DNA of 9,720 nt, from NCBI GenBank assembly GCA_964415245.1, contig CAYQAJ010000201.1, positions 1 through 9,720 on the forward strand. Direction: 5' to 3'. This stretch comes from CAYQAJ01 sp964415245 (GTDB lineage Bacteria > Planctomycetota > Planctomycetia > Pirellulales > Pirellulaceae). The notes beneath the pieces were generated by a model. It had not been told where the DNA came from and searched no databases. It saw only the letters and a program-made list of their open reading frames with translations. Positions 6,976 through 9,720 of the stretch are shown here, in pieces (within the stretch, counting starts at the first letter, position 1; each line of letters starts with the position of its first letter). A program made the translations under genes and the position numbers.

Positions 6976-8175
6976 CTACTTCGGCTGAGGCACGATCTCC
7001 GACCAGCCGGGAAGGGCCGCGCCGATCAAAATCGCCAGAATGAACGCCAGGAAGCCGACGAATAGAATGCCCAGCCCGACCAGGTATAAGATCATCGACT
7101 TCTTCTGGTCCTTCCAGAAAATGATGCCGTAAACGAGCACGTAGATTCCCAGAATCAGGCACAACAGACCATGAGGCAGGAAATGATTTTTGATCGCCTC
7201 CACCGTCATTTTTAGCCAGGCCAGAAAGATGATGTAGCCCCCTGCGAACATCATCAACATGGGAACAAGGGGCAGATACACCCCGGCCTTCACCATGGCG
7301 ATGGCAAACAGCGAGACCAATCCCAGCACAATGGTCCAATACCCGTTGTACAGCAGGTTGCCCCCGGAGCGGCAATCTTCCCAGTAGATGGGCGCGATGA
7401 ACCATGAATACGACCCCAGCGTCGTCAGGCTCAAGATTCCGTGCGCGACGTGCTTGTCGATCGCGGTGAGCGAGATATTGAACCAACCCGCGATCCACAG
7501 CGCCGTGCCCAGCAGAATGAGTCCGAAGGGAATGATCAGCCCCCACTCTCCGGCGGCAATCGCGCGGAAAATCAACAAGACCTGTCCGGCAATCACGCCC
7601 CCCCAATAGAGCGTTACCGCCAGAGCGATTAAGAGCAGAATGGGAAGGAAGATGGGCAGAATCCAGGCGCCGATGCTACGCACGTCGCCGAATTGACTCC
7701 CCTTGGTCGCGATGGGAGCTTCCGCGAGCTCGCGGGCCGCCTTGGCCACCATCTTCTCGCCGTCGGTCATGGGCCGGCCGGCGGTGAGCGCAATTCCCCC
7801 CTCGCCCAGGGTGGCAAGGCGCTGGCCCGACTGCGTATTGAAACCGCACTCGACGCACAAAACGGCGCCCGGCTGCATGGGGGCATCGCAGGCCGGACAG
7901 CGAGGTCCGGCGTGTGGCTTGGGCGCCGAGAAGCCGGCCTCGTCCAGCAAGTCGGAAATGCCCCCCACCGGTTTCGCGGGGGCTGATTGGCCTGCCTGCG
8001 GCGTGCGCTGAGGCGCCCGCGCGCCCGCCGTTGCGCCGCCTGATGCGGCCGCGGCCGATGCTCCGCCGGGTATCTTCAGCGGCTTCTGGCACTTGGGACA
8101 CTTGACCGTCTTGCCAGCCAGTTCGTCTCTGGCTGCGAACTTCTGACCGCACGAGCAGGCTACCGCTATCGGCAT
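6976..8175 (-). CDS. double zinc-ribbon, multi-pass membrane protein of unknown function
   Basis: The product is 399 residues. The N-terminus carries a zinc ribbon with Cys7, Cys9, Cys26 and Cys29 (CSCG ... CPKC). An Ala/Gly/Pro/Gln-rich linker (about 37-72) leads to a second ribbon with Cys93, Cys96, Cys107 and Cys110 (CPAC ... CVECG). A charged stretch (134-165) is followed by about seven hydrophobic segments between 168 and 388, ending in a short polar tail. I recall planctomycete proteins with this plan (cytosolic zinc ribbons followed by a membrane domain), usually left as hypothetical. The ribbons could bind Zn to hold a protein or nucleic-acid partner near the membrane, but nothing here shows that. 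The start is supported by AGGA six bases upstream on the minus strand (within 8176-8190). The gene heads a leftward pair with the DUF4013 gene and is divergent from groES. Confidence 0.85.
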   Translation of the reverse strand: MPIAVACSCGQKFAARDELAGKTVKCPKCQKPLKIPGGASAAAASGGATAGARAPQRTPQAGQSAPAKPVGGISDLLDEAGFSAPKPHAGPRCPACDAPMQPGAVLCVECGFNTQSGQRLATLGEGGIALTAGRPMTDGEKMVAKAARELAEAPIATKGSQFGDVRSIGAWILPIFLPILLLIALAVTLYWGGVIAGQVLLIFRAIAAGEWGLIIPFGLILLGTALWIAGWFNISLTAIDKHVAHGILSLTTLGSYSWFIAPIYWEDCRSGGNLLYNGYWTIVLGLVSLFAIAMVKAGVYLPLVPMLMMFAGGYIIFLAWLKMTVEAIKNHFLPHGLLCLILGIYVLVYGIIFWKDQKKSMILYLVGLGILFVGFLAFILAILIGAALPGWSEIVPQPK

Positions 8176-8388
8176 GGAACATCCTGATTCGAGAAAGCTA
8201 GCTGGGCGCGAACTGGCCGCGCCGAAAGTGTGCAGGTTGCATTGTACTCACCTGGCTTGCGGTTTCTGCCCCGCTTCTTCTCGCGCATTCGATTTCAATT
8301 GCCATCCACCGGGTTTCGACGATCCCTCCGACGCATCCCTACCGCTTGCGGTTTCGCGCTCCGCCCAGCGCTACAAAGTCGCCGCCCC

Positions 8389-8403
8389 CTGCCATTATGG
8401 CAG
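8389..8403. promoter_or_regulatory. perfect 15-bp palindrome, operator-like
   Basis: CTGCCAT-T-ATGGCAG has perfect 7-base arms around one central base. It lies about 260 bases before the groES start and 214 bases before the divergent gene. The size and symmetry fit a dimeric repressor site, but no matching regulator is in view and chance occurrence is possible. Confidence 0.3.
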
Positions 8404-8519
8404 CCGCCCGCTCCGCCGCACCCGCGAACCTGCCAAGCTGGCCGACCGAGTGGCATCCCGATCAAATACCCTTCGTCGCAAGCCCCGCAGCGCCATTGTT
8501 TTACCACACACCCTTCACT

Positions 8520-8531
8520 TTGGCGCGCCAA
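8520..8531. promoter_or_regulatory. perfect 12-bp palindrome TTGGCGCGCCAA
   Basis: A perfect self-complementary 12-mer about 130 bases upstream of the groES start, between AT-richer flanks. It could be an operator for the groE promoter. It does not match CIRCE, and GC-rich palindromes arise readily in this DNA, so the call is weak. Confidence 0.25.
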
Positions 8532-8647
8532 TTGCCTTCGTCGTGCCTCCGCGCCCGCCACTGCGCACTTCTGGCAGACAGCCACCGCCAGCGGTCTATC
8601 TACTACGCAAGTCCAAGGGCCGATACGTACGCAAATCGAGTGAAAGG

Positions 8648-8652
8648 GGAGG
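8648..8652 (+). promoter_or_regulatory. groES ribosome-binding site (GGAGG)
   Basis: GGAGG, within GGGGAGG, ends ten bases before the ATG at 8663. It decides the groES start, because the same frame is open upstream for nearly 490 bases. Confidence 0.75.
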
Positions 8653-8662
8653 AAAGCCATCC

Positions 8663-8989
8663 ATGGCCACGGCAACCAAGAAGAAACCCAAGGCCGCGCT
8701 CAAGCTTCAGCCGCTGGGTGATCGAGTCGTTGTTTCCCGGGAAGAGTCGGAAGGGAAAACCGCCGGCGGCATCGTGCTCCCCGACTCCGCCAAGGACAAG
8801 CCCGCCCGCGGCGAAATCGTCAGCGTGGGCGACGGGCGGCTCCTGGACGACGGCAAACGCGTCACGCTCCAGGTGAAGGTGGGCGACCGCGTCATCTTCA
8901 CCAGCTACGCCGGCGAAGTGTTCCGCGTCGACGACGAGGAATTCCTGCTCATGCGCGAAGAGGACATCCTGGCCGTGCTCGAAGGCTGA
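8663..8989 (+). CDS. groES: co-chaperonin GroES (Hsp10)
   Basis: The 108-residue protein is the lid of the GroEL folding chamber: a heptamer that caps the GroEL ring in an ATP-dependent way in the cytoplasm. LQPLGDRVVV (15-24) is the conserved first strand. The mobile loop that contacts GroEL is at about 29-43 and contains GGIVLP (35-40). VKVGDRVIFTSYAGEVF (71-87) and the C-terminal EEDILAVLEG (99-108) are also typical. It is about ten residues longer than the 97-residue E. coli protein because of a Lys-rich N-terminal extension, MATATKKKPKAALK. The start is fixed by GGAGG at 8648-8652 and by the family alignment. groEL follows after 180 bases, a wide gap that contains an inverted-repeat element. 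Confidence 0.97.
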   Translation: MATATKKKPKAALKLQPLGDRVVVSREESEGKTAGGIVLPDSAKDKPARGEIVSVGDGRLLDDGKRVTLQVKVGDRVIFTSYAGEVFRVDDEEFLLMREEDILAVLEG

Positions 8990-8997
8990 CGCGCCAA

Positions 8998-9098
8998 GCA
9001 GGCCGTTGAAAAGGGGGACTGTCCCTTTTCGATAACATGATTTGCCAAGCCAAAACAACTCGGCCGTAAAGGGACTGTCCCCCTTTTCAGCGGCCTGC
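8998..9098. repeat. 101-bp element with 33-bp imperfect inverted ends, between groES and groEL
   Basis: Arms at 8998-9030 and 9066-9098 are complementary at 30 of 33 positions (outer end GCAGGCCG-y-TGAAAAGGGGGAC) and enclose a 35-base spacer. Each arm contains its own palindrome: GAAAAGGG/CCCTTTTC in the left arm, and a GGGAC-T-GTCCC core in both arms. The element starts nine bases after the groES stop and ends 71 bases before groEL. Such symmetry suggests a non-autonomous mobile repeat (MITE or REP pair) or a strong RNA hairpin acting on groESL read-through. GGGAC-n-GTCCC palindromes recur in planctomycetes as I remember them; I could not verify this. Confidence 0.8.
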
Positions 9099-9155
9099 GA
9101 AGCACCGCCGACTCGTTTTCACCGCCAAACCACGAACGCCAACCCAATACTTTTC

Positions 9156-9159
9156 GGAG
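9156..9159 (+). promoter_or_regulatory. groEL ribosome-binding site (GGAG)
   Basis: GGAG ends ten bases before the ATG at 9170, outside the upstream inverted-repeat element. groEL therefore keeps its own initiation site despite the long gap after groES. Confidence 0.6.
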
Positions 9160-9169
9160 ATAGGAACGC

Positions 9170-9720
<551 letters not shown>

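Larger units (their letters stand above)
8176..8662. promoter_or_regulatory. 487-bp divergent intergenic region upstream of groES
   Basis: Promoters for the leftward zinc-ribbon/DUF4013 pair and for the rightward groE operon should both lie here. Reading both strands I found no CIRCE repeat (TTAGCACTC-N9-GAGTGCTAA), no HAIR-type repeat and no clear sigma-32-type promoter. Two perfect short palindromes are listed separately. An open frame in phase with groES runs through the whole region, but its codons look non-coding and it lacks a good ribosome-binding site. Confidence 0.5.

Noticed and set aside
8174..8662. Upstream extension of the groES frame to an ATG at 8174
   Set aside because: Residues before MATATKKK look non-coding, no ribosome-binding site precedes 8174, and a strong GGAGG precedes 8663.

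Overview
The window looks like a piece of a GC-rich planctomycete chromosome (Planctomycetota, possibly Pirellulales-like). This is inferred from gene style, not from a search. The clues are a membrane protein with N-terminal CxC...CxxC and CxxC...CxxC zinc ribbons, a DUF4013-type membrane protein, a GroES with a Lys-rich N-terminal extension, an oversized MMPL/RND exporter, and palindromic intergenic repeats of a kind I associate with that phylum. No rRNA, tRNA, CRISPR array, transposase or phage gene was seen.

Layout, left to right. (1) 50-1309 (+): a FabF-like ketosynthase fold protein. Its nucleophilic Cys is replaced by Glu and its second catalytic His by Asn, so it is probably a chain-length-factor-like partner rather than a condensing enzyme. 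Its true ketosynthase partner, if any, would lie left of the window. (2) 1310-1435: a short gap between convergent genes, holding a degenerate 10-bp tandem repeat. (3) 1436-5440 (-): a 1334-residue MMPL/RND exporter with two permease halves, very large and partly low-complexity periplasmic regions, and a His-rich tail. (4) 5441-6005: a gap of about 565 bp with no credible gene. It carries the upstream region of the exporter and, next to the following gene, a long imperfect inverted repeat. (5) 6006-6845 (-) and 6976-8175 (-): two polytopic membrane proteins of unknown function, 130 bp apart and probably co-transcribed. (6) 8176-8662: a 487-bp divergent intergenic region that must hold the promoters for the leftward pair and the rightward groE operon. 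No CIRCE element was seen, but there are two perfect short palindromes. (7) 8663-8989 (+) groES and 9170 to beyond the right edge (+) groEL. The 180-bp gap between them is mostly occupied by a 101-bp element with 33-bp inverted ends.

The groESL pair is the one fully familiar system: the Hsp60/Hsp10 folding chamber of the cytoplasm. The ketosynthase-like protein and the exporter could belong to one lipid or polyene pathway, but they are convergent and this is speculation. The best leads are the doubly substituted ketosynthase, the inverted-repeat element inside the groE operon, and the use of a different repeat in each of three intergenic gaps. I found no clear undescribed multi-gene system.
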